A stretch of DNA of 26,422 nt from IMG/VR virus record IMGVR_UViG_3300017779_000125, positions 1 to 26,422 of that record. One strand, written 5' to 3'. A program made the translations under genes and the position numbers. Source of the DNA: a virus. Shown in pieces: positions 7,420-13,656 of the stretch (positions within the stretch are counted from its first letter, which is position 1; each line of letters begins with the position of its first letter). The notes below the pieces were generated by a model, which was not told the origin of the DNA, made no database searches, and worked only from the letters and a program-made list of their open reading frames with translations.

Positions 7420-7778
7420 TGACCAAAGTACAGAAAACTAAACTAAATAAATTAGTTAGGGAGTATGTTCTTTTAAGAGATAAGGTATGTTTGAGGTGTG
7501 GCAAGTCTGATAGGCTCCATGCCTCACATATCTATCCAAAGGGTAAATTTAGAAAAATGCAATTTGATATTGATAATGTTAAGGCTCTATGCTTGGGATG
7601 TCATCTCTACTGGTGGCATAAACATCCGATAGAGGCCAAAGAATGGGCAGAAAAAACATTAGGCAAGGCAAGGCTTAACAGATTAAAAAAACAATCTAAT
7701 ACCATTAATAAAAATAAATTAGATTACAATCTGTTGAGGGATGAGTTGAAAGCAAAAATAAAAGATTTTAATAAATGA
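7419..7778 (+). CDS. NinG/Rap-like HNH recombination nuclease
   Basis: 119-aa protein with the NinG/Rap layout: C24-x2-C27, an ASH motif with H37, N53, then C58-x2-CH (C61, H62) and H67. This is a zinc-coordinated HNH nuclease centre. Lambda Rap (NinG) is a structure-specific endonuclease acting on recombination intermediates. The C-terminal 50 residues are Lys-rich and helical, suited to DNA binding. It sits with SSB-like and replication genes. A general HNH endonuclease is the alternative. Confidence 0.75.
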   Translation: MTKVQKTKLNKLVREYVLLRDKVCLRCGKSDRLHASHIYPKGKFRKMQFDIDNVKALCLGCHLYWWHKHPIEAKEWAEKTLGKARLNRLKKQSNTINKNKLDYNLLRDELKAKIKDFNK

Positions 7779-7930
7779 ATAAAAAAATCAACCAACTATC
7801 ATTATCTTTTGACAATACTAAAACTATATCTGAAATGATAAGAACATTAAGAGTAGCTAAAGCAAATTTGAGTATTTCTAAAATGAATTTAGATTTCTTA
7901 TTAACTATTCATGGTAATAAAAAGAATTAA
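7775..7930 (+). CDS. 51-aa hypothetical protein
   Basis: Short ORF coupled to the nuclease gene by an ATGA overlap (7775-7778) and ending 4 nt before the replication initiator start. It is basic at the N-terminus, then a helix-prone stretch (ISEMIRTLRVAKANLSISKM). No transmembrane segment. It fills the gap between two real genes exactly, which is the main support. Confidence 0.5.
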   Translation: MNKKINQLSLSFDNTKTISEMIRTLRVAKANLSISKMNLDFLLTIHGNKKN

Positions 7931-7934
7931 ATAG

Positions 7935-8789
7935 ATGAATAATGGATATATAAAACTGCATCGCAAGATATTAGATAATCCGGTAGTAATGAAGTCTACT
8001 GATCATCTGGCTGTATGGATGTATCTACTATTAAATGCTACTCATAAAGAATACGATGCCATCATAGAAGGTGAAAGAATTACATTGCAACCCGGTCAGT
8101 TGATTACTGGCAGAAAGGTCATATCAAAGCAACTCAAAATCAATGAAAGCAAAATACAACGCTTGCTAAAGATGTTTGAAAGTGAACAACAAATTGAACA
8201 ACAAACAAATCCTCGATGTCGCTTAATATCAATACTTAACTGGGGTGAGTATCAATACGATGAACAGCAAAATAAACAACAAGTGAACAACAAGCGAACA
8301 CTAAACAAGAATGTTAAGAATATAAAGAATATATATATACATCAATTTGAAGAGTTTTGGGATTTGTATGATAAGAAATTATCAAGACCTAAAGCAGAAA
8401 GTGCATATAGGTCTGCTATGAAAAAAACTGATCATGAGATCATCATGTCTGCATTAAAAGAACAAAAGAAATTATGGGCCGGGCGAGATAAGGCATATGT
8501 CAAACATCCTACTACTTGGTTGAATCAAGAATGTTGGAATGATGAGATTGAGGATTTGAAACCGGCAAAGCAAAAGCCATCAAAGCAAGTATTTCAAAGA
8601 ACACCATCTGGATTGTATAAGGCTTGGTGTATGAAATGTGGCAATAAATTGTTACCTAATGAATATCAATTAAGGCAATCTAGTGACTGTTGTGGTGTTG
8701 AATTGTTACCAGAGAATCCAAAGATTGACAATACTCAAGAAAAAAAGAACATGGAGAAGATATATGAAAGTTTGGCAATGGGAAGATAA
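7935..8789 (+). CDS. Replication initiator / replisome organizer-like protein
   Basis: 284-aa protein. The N-terminus (GYIKLHRKILDN, WMYLLLNATH, then LQPGQLITGRKVIS) matches the pattern of phage replisome organizers with a winged-helix DNA-binding domain (about residues 1-90). A Lys/Gln/Asn-rich linker follows. A second domain (about 135-200, FEEFWDLYDKK to HPTTWLNQECW) resembles the C-terminal region found in many phage replication proteins that recruit the helicase. The last 70 residues carry Cys pairs (CMKC and CC), a probable zinc ribbon. As no helicase or polymerase is encoded, it likely loads host machinery. An origin within or near this gene is common for such proteins but was not seen. 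Confidence 0.7.
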   Translation: MNNGYIKLHRKILDNPVVMKSTDHLAVWMYLLLNATHKEYDAIIEGERITLQPGQLITGRKVISKQLKINESKIQRLLKMFESEQQIEQQTNPRCRLISILNWGEYQYDEQQNKQQVNNKRTLNKNVKNIKNIYIHQFEEFWDLYDKKLSRPKAESAYRSAMKKTDHEIIMSALKEQKKLWAGRDKAYVKHPTTWLNQECWNDEIEDLKPAKQKPSKQVFQRTPSGLYKAWCMKCGNKLLPNEYQLRQSSDCCGVELLPENPKIDNTQEKKNMEKIYESLAMGR

Positions 8790-9018
8790 AGAAAAAAGCA
8801 TACTACCAAAGAGGGATGAGAAAGTTGGAGTGGCTGAATCAAGACAAGCCGATAGAGTTATCAAGTTCTGTAATAAGTGCAAACAATGTTGGGAGTACAA
8901 CAGAGATAGAGTTTATATGAGTAAAGATAAAAGAACTGGTAGTAATATACTGTATTATCAAGACTTTCCAAGCTGGGGTAAGAAAGTTGCAATATGTAAA
9001 AGATGTGGAGGTAAATAA
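8764..9018 (+). CDS. Small zinc-ribbon protein
   Basis: 84-aa protein. The ATG at 8764 is preferred over an upstream in-frame ATG at 8683 because GGAGA lies 7 nt before it; it overlaps the initiator gene by 26 nt. It has CNKC followed by CW, and a terminal CKRC, giving a four-cysteine zinc site. Many Lys and Arg residues suggest nucleic-acid binding. It may act with the exonuclease that follows, whose ATG overlaps this stop. Confidence 0.6.
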   Translation: MKVWQWEDKEKSILPKRDEKVGVAESRQADRVIKFCNKCKQCWEYNRDRVYMSKDKRTGSNILYYQDFPSWGKKVAICKRCGGK

Positions 9019-9920
9019 TGGTATGCCCACATTGCGGAAGTGGAGTAATAGCAAAGAAAGGATTTTCATACACAAAGCACAGACCAACTGCACAAAGATA
9101 TGTATGCAAAGAATGTAAAAAGCAGTTCAAAGCTAGATTTGAAGAGGAGTACAGCGATTTCCCAAAGATACTTTTAATGGATATAGAGACTAGCTTTTAT
9201 CATTTTGTAGGTTGGGGAACTTATAAGCAATATATCCAGCATCATCAAATCACAAAGCATCAGTATTGTTTATCTTGGGCCGCCAAATGGTTATATGATA
9301 AAAATGTACAGGGTGACATCGTAACAACTGAAGAGGCTTTTGAAAGAGATGATAAAAGAATACTTAAATCTATATGGGAACTACTAGACCAAGCAGAAAT
9401 AGTAATTGGTCATAATGTAGAAAGGTTTGATTTAAGAAAACTAAACTGGAGATTTAAATCACAAGGATTTGGGCCTCCAACACCATTTAAAATCATTGAT
9501 ACATTAACAGTAAGTAGAAGGGCATTTTTTGCACCATCTTACAAACAAGACTTTTTAACTAAATACTTCAAACTGCAAAACAAGTTAGAAACAAATCATA
9601 AATTATGGGAGGATTGTGAATCTGGTATCCCGGAAGCATTGAATAAGATGATGGAATACAATAAGTATGATGTGATTGGATTAGAGCAGTTATATTTAGA
9701 AGTAAGACCATTTATAAGAAATCATCCTAACCTCGGAATATTATTAGATGATAATGTTTGCCCAGTATGTACATCAACTGATTTAGAAACAACATCAGCA
9801 GTACATATGACAACAGCATATAAGTATCCAATTTTAAGATGTGGTAACTGTAAAACAGCAAGTATTCGAGATCGTAGGAATTCAAATAGATTACAAAATG
9901 ATTATAGGATGGTTCCATAA
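9018..9920 (+). CDS. DEDD-family 3'-5' exonuclease flanked by zinc ribbons
   Basis: 300-aa protein. The core has the RNase H-like DEDD motifs: Exo I D55-I-E57, Exo II N133 to D138, and Exo III Y214-x3-D218, the DEDDy pattern. The N-terminus is a zinc ribbon (C3, C6, C30, C33) of the transposase-associated kind (CPHCGS to RYVCKECKKQF). A second ribbon lies at C248, C251, C275 and C278. This would be a metal-dependent exonuclease acting on DNA or RNA in replication or recombination. It is not a polymerase: no palm motifs follow. Confidence 0.75.
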   Translation: MVCPHCGSGVIAKKGFSYTKHRPTAQRYVCKECKKQFKARFEEEYSDFPKILLMDIETSFYHFVGWGTYKQYIQHHQITKHQYCLSWAAKWLYDKNVQGDIVTTEEAFERDDKRILKSIWELLDQAEIVIGHNVERFDLRKLNWRFKSQGFGPPTPFKIIDTLTVSRRAFFAPSYKQDFLTKYFKLQNKLETNHKLWEDCESGIPEALNKMMEYNKYDVIGLEQLYLEVRPFIRNHPNLGILLDDNVCPVCTSTDLETTSAVHMTTAYKYPILRCGNCKTASIRDRRNSNRLQNDYRMVP

Positions 9921-9977
9921 TTGCCTCACAAATAACTCTTTTTAATGATTTTATCTTATAGAAAGAGGATTACAGCA

Positions 9978-10136
9978 ATGCTCGATAATCCGAAAGGTAG
10001 AGATTGTAATGAAATGGTTGGCTACCAAGTGAGGCAAAGTTTTATGCTGACTTTTGCTATAATAGACGTATTAAAAGTAATTGCTGTGAAAATCAGTAGG
10101 TCAGCAAAATTTCAACATAAGGGAGATGTAACATGA
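9978..10136 (+). CDS. Possible small protein, doubtful
   Basis: 52-aa ORF if started at 9978 (AGAGGA 10 nt upstream). It has a hydrophobic stretch (SFMLTFAIIDVLKVIAV) and basic ends. An extended -10 promoter and two inverted repeats lie inside it, and its stop overlaps the next gene by ATGA, so the stretch may instead be mainly regulatory. Both readings remain possible. Confidence 0.35.
   Translation: MLDNPKGRDCNEMVGYQVRQSFMLTFAIIDVLKVIAVKISRSAKFQHKGDVT
10045..10106 (+). promoter_or_regulatory. Extended -10 promoter inside an inverted repeat
   Basis: TGCTATAAT at 10055-10063 is a perfect extended -10 element; no good -35 is seen. TGCTGAC (10045-10051) and its complement GTCAGCA (10100-10106) flank it and could form a hairpin or paired operator half-sites. 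It would fire the block of small genes from 10133. Confidence 0.45.
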
Positions 10137-10354
10137 AAAAAGAAGTGAAAGAAGTATATAGAGTATTGTTATATTGTGTAGAAATACCGGGAACAAAATT
10201 TAGATGGTTTCCAAGTAAGGAAGATGCTTTGTTTTTTGCAGAAACACTATACAATCAAAAAATACATTTTATAGATGAAAGTCCTATCTATGAACATCAA
10301 ATAGAATTAACAGCAAAGGGTATATCTGATTTTTTAAATATAAGGGAGGCATAA
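10133..10354 (+). CDS. Small early protein, unknown function
   Basis: 73-aa soluble protein with a strong SD (AAGGGAG) upstream. It has a basic N-terminus, then alternating hydrophobic strands and a helix around PSKEDALFFAETLY, a layout common in small phage proteins with a ferredoxin-like alpha/beta fold. No motif recognised. It is followed at once by a membrane peptide gene. Confidence 0.55.
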   Translation: MKKEVKEVYRVLLYCVEIPGTKFRWFPSKEDALFFAETLYNQKIHFIDESPIYEHQIELTAKGISDFLNIREA

Positions 10355-10355
10355 G

Positions 10356-10487
10356 ATGATAATGTTTGATATAGCAGAATGGGTAGCAAATGTACTGATA
10401 TTGGGTATAGGATTATTCTTTTGGGTACTTGCTATCGGAATGACTTTTTTAATTATTACAGAACTGATTGAGAAGGTAAAAAAATGA
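10356..10487 (+). CDS. 43-aa single-pass membrane protein
   Basis: Short ORF with its SD (AAGGGAGG) in the end of the preceding gene and an ATGA overlap with the next start. Nearly the whole middle is hydrophobic (VLILGIGLFFWVLAIGMTFL), one or at most two membrane helices, ending in a Lys-rich tail (EKVKK). Far from the lysis genes, so an early membrane role such as superinfection exclusion or host interference is conceivable. Function unknown. Confidence 0.6.
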   Translation: MIMFDIAEWVANVLILGIGLFFWVLAIGMTFLIITELIEKVKK

Positions 10488-10795
10488 AAGGATTGTTTAG
10501 AGCAGTTTTTAACAAACAGGCTTATTTTCCTAAAGATCAATTCTTTATTAAATATTTTAAAAACTTTAAAAAATTAGAACCCGATGAAAAATGTAGAATT
10601 ATTGAAGAAATACAATTTCATCTACAAAAAGAATATGATAGTAATAGAAAACTAGCAGATCGTGAGTATGCTAACACTAACAATGAAGGAGATTGGGATT
10701 ATAGATCAGGATATCATTCTGGTGAAATTTTATATAGTAAAAAAAGACCAATAGAAATATCACAACATTTGAGAGACTATAACAAATATAGATAG
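10484..10795 (+). CDS. Hypothetical early protein
   Basis: 103-aa protein, basic and aromatic-rich at the N-terminus (Phe/Lys repeats), with a central helix (DEKCRIIEEIQFHLQKEY) and a Tyr/Asp-rich C-terminal half. It is translationally coupled to the membrane protein gene by ATGA. I do not recognise a family. Confidence 0.55.
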   Translation: MKGLFRAVFNKQAYFPKDQFFIKYFKNFKKLEPDEKCRIIEEIQFHLQKEYDSNRKLADREYANTNNEGDWDYRSGYHSGEILYSKKRPIEISQHLRDYNKYR

Positions 10796-10804
10796 AGGAA
10801 TAAT

Positions 10805-11095
10805 ATGCAACCACATACTAAACCCTGTGAGATGTGCGGAAAATCAGAAGATGAGTATGAGAGACAAAAAATAGAGAGAGAGACAAAAAAGAAAGAGATG
10901 ATAGCTTTTATCATTGGTAGAAGGTCAGTACATAAATTCAGTAAAAGAGAAAATGAAATATTTGATGCATACTTTGATCTAGGGATAAGAGACTTTCAAC
11001 AAATAGCAGACAATTTTGGAATCAAAGCATACTCGGTAGAGACCTATTATGACCGGGCAATGGATAAACTTCTTGATATGGAATTTGAACTGTGA
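10805..11095 (+). CDS. Sigma-region-4-like HTH regulator
   Basis: 96-aa protein. Residues 45-91 (KFSKRENEIFDAYFDLG, then QQIADNFGI and YDRAMDKLL) match the layout of sigma70 region 4 and related HTH regulators, where the second helix reads DNA. The N-terminus carries CEMC (C8, C11) and a long charged helix. It overlaps the next gene by 4 nt (GTGA). It lies shortly upstream of the operator-rich region that precedes the late genes, which makes it the best candidate late-transcription activator. An RNA-polymerase-binding factor without own DNA specificity is possible too. Confidence 0.6.
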   Translation: MQPHTKPCEMCGKSEDEYERQKIERETKKKEMIAFIIGRRSVHKFSKRENEIFDAYFDLGIRDFQQIADNFGIKAYSVETYYDRAMDKLLDMEFEL

Positions 11096-11625
11096 TAGAT
11101 ATTCCAATCAAGCATTGGATTAAGTTGAGAACATGGAGAGAGATCAATAAATATAACTTTGGCAAAAGAGGATATGCAGATGGAAATCAAGAGGAACAAT
11201 ATACTGGAATACTTGGTCAAAATGTTATCTGTGATTATTACAATAAACCTATGGCTAGTGGTGAAGATGGCTTTGATGGTGGAGTCGATCTTTGCCTCAA
11301 AGGAAAACGAATAGATGTTAAGACAATGGGAAGGAAAGGCCCGGTAAGGTTAGGATATACAAATAACTTCCTAGCGGCTCAAGATGGATACAATACAGAT
11401 ATATACTTATTCTGTTCAATAAACAAAACCAATTCAATACTCACCATGTGCGGATGGGTAACACAAGAGCAATTCAAGAATCGTAGAGTGTTCCATGAAA
11501 AAGGTTCTATAAGGGTTAGAAGAGATGGAACAGCTATTAAGGTCAAATCAGATTTATATGAGATAGACAATGATATGTTAAATCCAATGTTTATATCCTA
11601 TACCTTAAAAGAGGAATATGCATAG
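11092..11625 (+). CDS. PD-(D/E)XK nuclease-like protein
   Basis: 177-aa protein with a GTG start overlapping the previous TGA. The core GILGQNVICDYY, then D66 and D75-V-K77 in a strand (RIDVKTMG), fits the PD-(D/E)XK fold, in which Asp, Asp/Glu and Lys bind the metal. The glutamate usual in the first helix is replaced by Gln43 (GILGQ), so activity is less certain. Such proteins in phages act as resolvases or DNA-processing nucleases. It is the last substantial early gene before the non-coding region. Confidence 0.6.
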   Translation: MIDIPIKHWIKLRTWREINKYNFGKRGYADGNQEEQYTGILGQNVICDYYNKPMASGEDGFDGGVDLCLKGKRIDVKTMGRKGPVRLGYTNNFLAAQDGYNTDIYLFCSINKTNSILTMCGWVTQEQFKNRRVFHEKGSIRVRRDGTAIKVKSDLYEIDNDMLNPMFISYTLKEEYA

Positions 11626-11716
11626 TATGTACTTTCCTCTTTTTAAAAACAAGAGCATTCTTGATTCTCTTTTTGAAAACAAGAACATTCTTGAAATGGG
11701 CAATGATATGTTAAAT
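11568..11716. repeat. 16-bp direct repeat
   Basis: CAATGATATGTTAAAT occurs at 11568-11583 (end of the nuclease gene) and 11701-11716, 133 bp apart. It probably reflects a partial duplication of the end of the nuclease gene. Confidence 0.5.
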
Positions 11717-11746
11717 AAAATTAGGGTAGATGGCTTAATAAAGTAG
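11627..11746 (+). CDS. Possible 39-aa ORF over a tandem repeat, doubtful
   Basis: ATG 1 nt after the nuclease stop, 39 codons, with poor SD spacing. The peptide repeats LFKNKSIL / LFENKNIL because the DNA has a 30-bp tandem duplication. It also shares GNDMLN or NDMLN with the end of the previous protein through a 16-bp DNA repeat. It may be a decayed duplicate or simply regulatory DNA. Confidence 0.25.
   Translation: MYFPLFKNKSILDSLFENKNILEMGNDMLNKIRVDGLIK
11637..11696. repeat. Tandem 30-bp repeat containing palindromes
   Basis: Unit 1 (11637-11666) and unit 2 (11667-11696) match at 26 of 30 positions. Each contains CAAGARCATTCTTG (11650-11663, 11680-11693), a near palindrome. Two dyads exactly 30 bp apart lie on the same face of the helix, as expected for a dimeric repressor pair. 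Confidence 0.6.
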
Positions 11747-11869
11747 ATACGCTAGATAGATGAAGAATGCAAAACTACAAGAGGATGACTTCGGTATACA
11801 GAAGTATTATATATGTCTATTTATAGCTTGGTATAACAACGTAGCATAGTTCTCACTACCCTAAACATT

Positions 11870-11919
11870 AGCATACTGGTGTATACTGTTTTTTAAAAAG
11901 TAGTATACTGGTGTATGCT
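11870..11919. promoter_or_regulatory. Two tandem 18-bp palindromic operators
   Basis: AGCATACTGGTGTATACT (11870-11887) and AGTATACTGGTGTATGCT (11902-11919) both follow AGYATAC-TGGT-GTATRCT, a dyad with a conserved 4-bp centre. Centres are 32 bp apart, three helical turns. They lie just upstream of the -35 region of the promoter candidate at 11928-11954. Confidence 0.7.
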
Positions 11920-11927
11920 CTTAAATT

Positions 11928-11954
11928 TTGTAGTATATCTATATTCAATATAAT
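11928..11954 (+). promoter_or_regulatory. Candidate late promoter
   Basis: TATAAT (11949-11954) with a weak -35 TTGTAG (11928-11933) at 15 bp. With a start near 11961 the two operators are centred near -50 and -82, positions typical of an activator on a promoter with a poor -35. It would drive the methyltransferase and the whole structural operon. Confidence 0.5.
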
Positions 11955-12113
11955 TAATCACTTATAAAACAAAAAACTCGGATTTTGTAGTGGAATCCTT
12001 GTATATATAGAGGCGTGTTCAAGCCTCACTCACAAAGAAAACGACAGATTAGAGATTGAAATTGAAGGCGATAGACAGGAATTGGACATTGTTGTCCGGG
12101 CAACTAAATAAAT

Positions 12114-13298
12114 ATGAAAGTACAAGACTATAAACCAGATGATCTGATAATGGCCGAGTATAATCCTCGCCAACTCACCAAAGAGCAACACGCTCAACTA
12201 AAAGACTCCATACAAAGATTTGGCCTAGTAGATCCCTTGATTGTAAATAAAAACAAAGATAGAGATAATATACTTGTTGGAGGTCATCAAAGGTTAAGAA
12301 TAGCAAAAGAATTAGGGATGAAAAAGATTCCATGTGTTGAGGTTGATTTATCCCTAGACCAAGAAAAAGAACTAAACATAAGACTCAATAAGAATGTAGG
12401 TGAATGGGATTACGATTCATTAGCTAATTACTTTGATGTAGGTGAGTTAATGGATTGGGGATTCACAGATGATGAATTACAATTCTATGAAGATGAACCA
12501 GAACAAGGGTTAATAGATGATGATGAGATTCCAGAAGTAGAAGAAGCCATAACAAAGCAAGGTGATTTATGGATACTTGGAGATCATAGGTTATTATGTG
12601 GGGATGCAACTAACAAAGAAGATGTTGATTTATTGATGGATGGTAACAAAGCTGATATGGTGTTTACTGATCCGCCTTATGGAGTCAATGTAAAAGGTGG
12701 AGCAAAAGGAAATAAAACCATTGCTGGAGATTTGACACAAGTAGCGATACCTTTTTCTTTCGATTTAGCTGTTCAAATTGCAACAAAAAAAGATGCAAGA
12801 TTTTACTTTTGTGGAAGTGAAGGAAATCTAGGTCTTTACGATAAATTATTTGATAGATTTTTAAACCAATTACCTAGACATTTAATTTGGGTGAAAAATG
12901 GATTTGTAATGAAACCCAATAACTATCATAATCAGTATGAAATTATATTTTTTGGCTATAAACCTAAAGGCGGTGGTTTAGATCATTGGTTTTCTGGTAG
13001 GACAGAAAATGAGGCATCAGACGTTTGGAAAATAAAAAGAGATCCATCTTCATCGTATTTACATCCTACACAAAAACCAGTTGAATTAGCTGAAAAAGCA
13101 ATTAATAATAGTTGTCAAAAGCAAGGAAAGATATATGAGCCTTTTCTTGGTTCTGGTTCAACACTTATAGCTTGTGAAAAAACTAATCGTAAATGTTATG
13201 GTATGGAACTTGATCCGCATTACTGTGATGTAATAGTTAAAAGATGGGAAGAGTTTACAGGCAATAAAGCAGAAAGGGTTGAGCGTGTCGAAGGTTGA
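12114..13298 (+). CDS. ParB-domain / beta-class DNA adenine or cytosine-N4 methyltransferase fusion
   Basis: 394-aa protein. Residues 1-95 form a ParB/Srx-like domain (YNPRQL, then GGHQRLR at 56-62). The methyltransferase follows: DPPY at 186-189 (motif IV) and FLGSGS at 344-349 (motif I, SAM binding). The order IV before I is that of class beta enzymes acting on exocyclic amino groups. No restriction endonuclease partner is next to it, so it probably protects phage DNA or alters expression. It is first in the late unit, directly before the terminase genes, and lacks a clear SD, which is odd for a lead gene. The ParB domain probably gives DNA recognition or CTP-type regulation; that is inference. 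Confidence 0.85.
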   Translation: MKVQDYKPDDLIMAEYNPRQLTKEQHAQLKDSIQRFGLVDPLIVNKNKDRDNILVGGHQRLRIAKELGMKKIPCVEVDLSLDQEKELNIRLNKNVGEWDYDSLANYFDVGELMDWGFTDDELQFYEDEPEQGLIDDDEIPEVEEAITKQGDLWILGDHRLLCGDATNKEDVDLLMDGNKADMVFTDPPYGVNVKGGAKGNKTIAGDLTQVAIPFSFDLAVQIATKKDARFYFCGSEGNLGLYDKLFDRFLNQLPRHLIWVKNGFVMKPNNYHNQYEIIFFGYKPKGGGLDHWFSGRTENEASDVWKIKRDPSSSYLHPTQKPVELAEKAINNSCQKQGKIYEPFLGSGSTLIACEKTNRKCYGMELDPHYCDVIVKRWEEFTGNKAERVERVEG

Positions 13299-13656
13299 TA
13301 AACAACAGAAAAACAACGAAGGCGGAATCACAGGCAAAGGATGGAAACCCGGTCAATCTGGTAATCCAAAAGGTAGACCAAAGAAAGGTGAAGCATGGGC
13401 AGATGTTGCAAATCAATTACTTGATTCAAATGAAATAGATATAACAATGAAAATGAGCAATGGTAAGATAAAGAACTTGAACCTTGAGGCAGATAAATCA
13501 TTTCGCCATGCTGTTATTATAGGACAAATAAAACAGGCTATGGATGGGAATGTACAAGCCGCCAGAGAATTAGCAGATAGAACAGAAGGGAAAAGTAGGG
13601 AGCGTAGAGAAGTTAGTTATAAAACTGAACCTATTAGAATATTAAGTATTGATTGA
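13285..13656 (+). CDS. Terminase small subunit-like protein (DUF5681-type N-terminus)
   Basis: About 123 aa starting at a GTG preceded by AAAGGG (a TTG at 13279 is the in-frame alternative, too close to the SD). The N-terminus has the basic GKGWKPGQSGNPKGRPKK signature found in phage proteins next to the large terminase. The C-terminal part is helical with a conserved-looking ARELADRTEGK segment. DNA recognition for packaging is inferred from position directly before the large subunit. It overlaps both neighbours. Confidence 0.7.
   Translation: MSKVDKQQKNNEGGITGKGWKPGQSGNPKGRPKKGEAWADVANQLLDSNEIDITMKMSNGKIKNLNLEADKSFRHAVIIGQIKQAMDGNVQAARELADRTEGKSRERREVSYKTEPIRILSID

Larger units (their letters stand above)
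11747..12113. other. Non-coding regulatory region and late leader
   Basis: About 0.37 kb without a convincing gene. Beyond the operators and TATAAT box it holds three small hairpins in the expected leader: GGATT / AATCC (11980-11998), GAGGC / GCCTC (12010-12027) and GGACA / TGTCC (12084-12097). ATTTTGTAGT is repeated at 11925-11934 and 11982-11991. A 29-codon ORF at 11760-11849 has no SD. An origin or packaging site could lie here but no iterons were seen. Confidence 0.55.

Noticed and set aside
11760-11849. 29-codon ORF in the regulatory region
   Set aside because: No Shine-Dalgarno site, low complexity, and not coupled to any neighbour.
12010-12027. tRNA T-arm-like sequence (GAGGC, loop with TTCAA, GCCTC)
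   Set aside because: No acceptor, D or anticodon arms around it, the loop is 8 nt, and no integrase is present that would make it an attachment site. A simple hairpin is enough.
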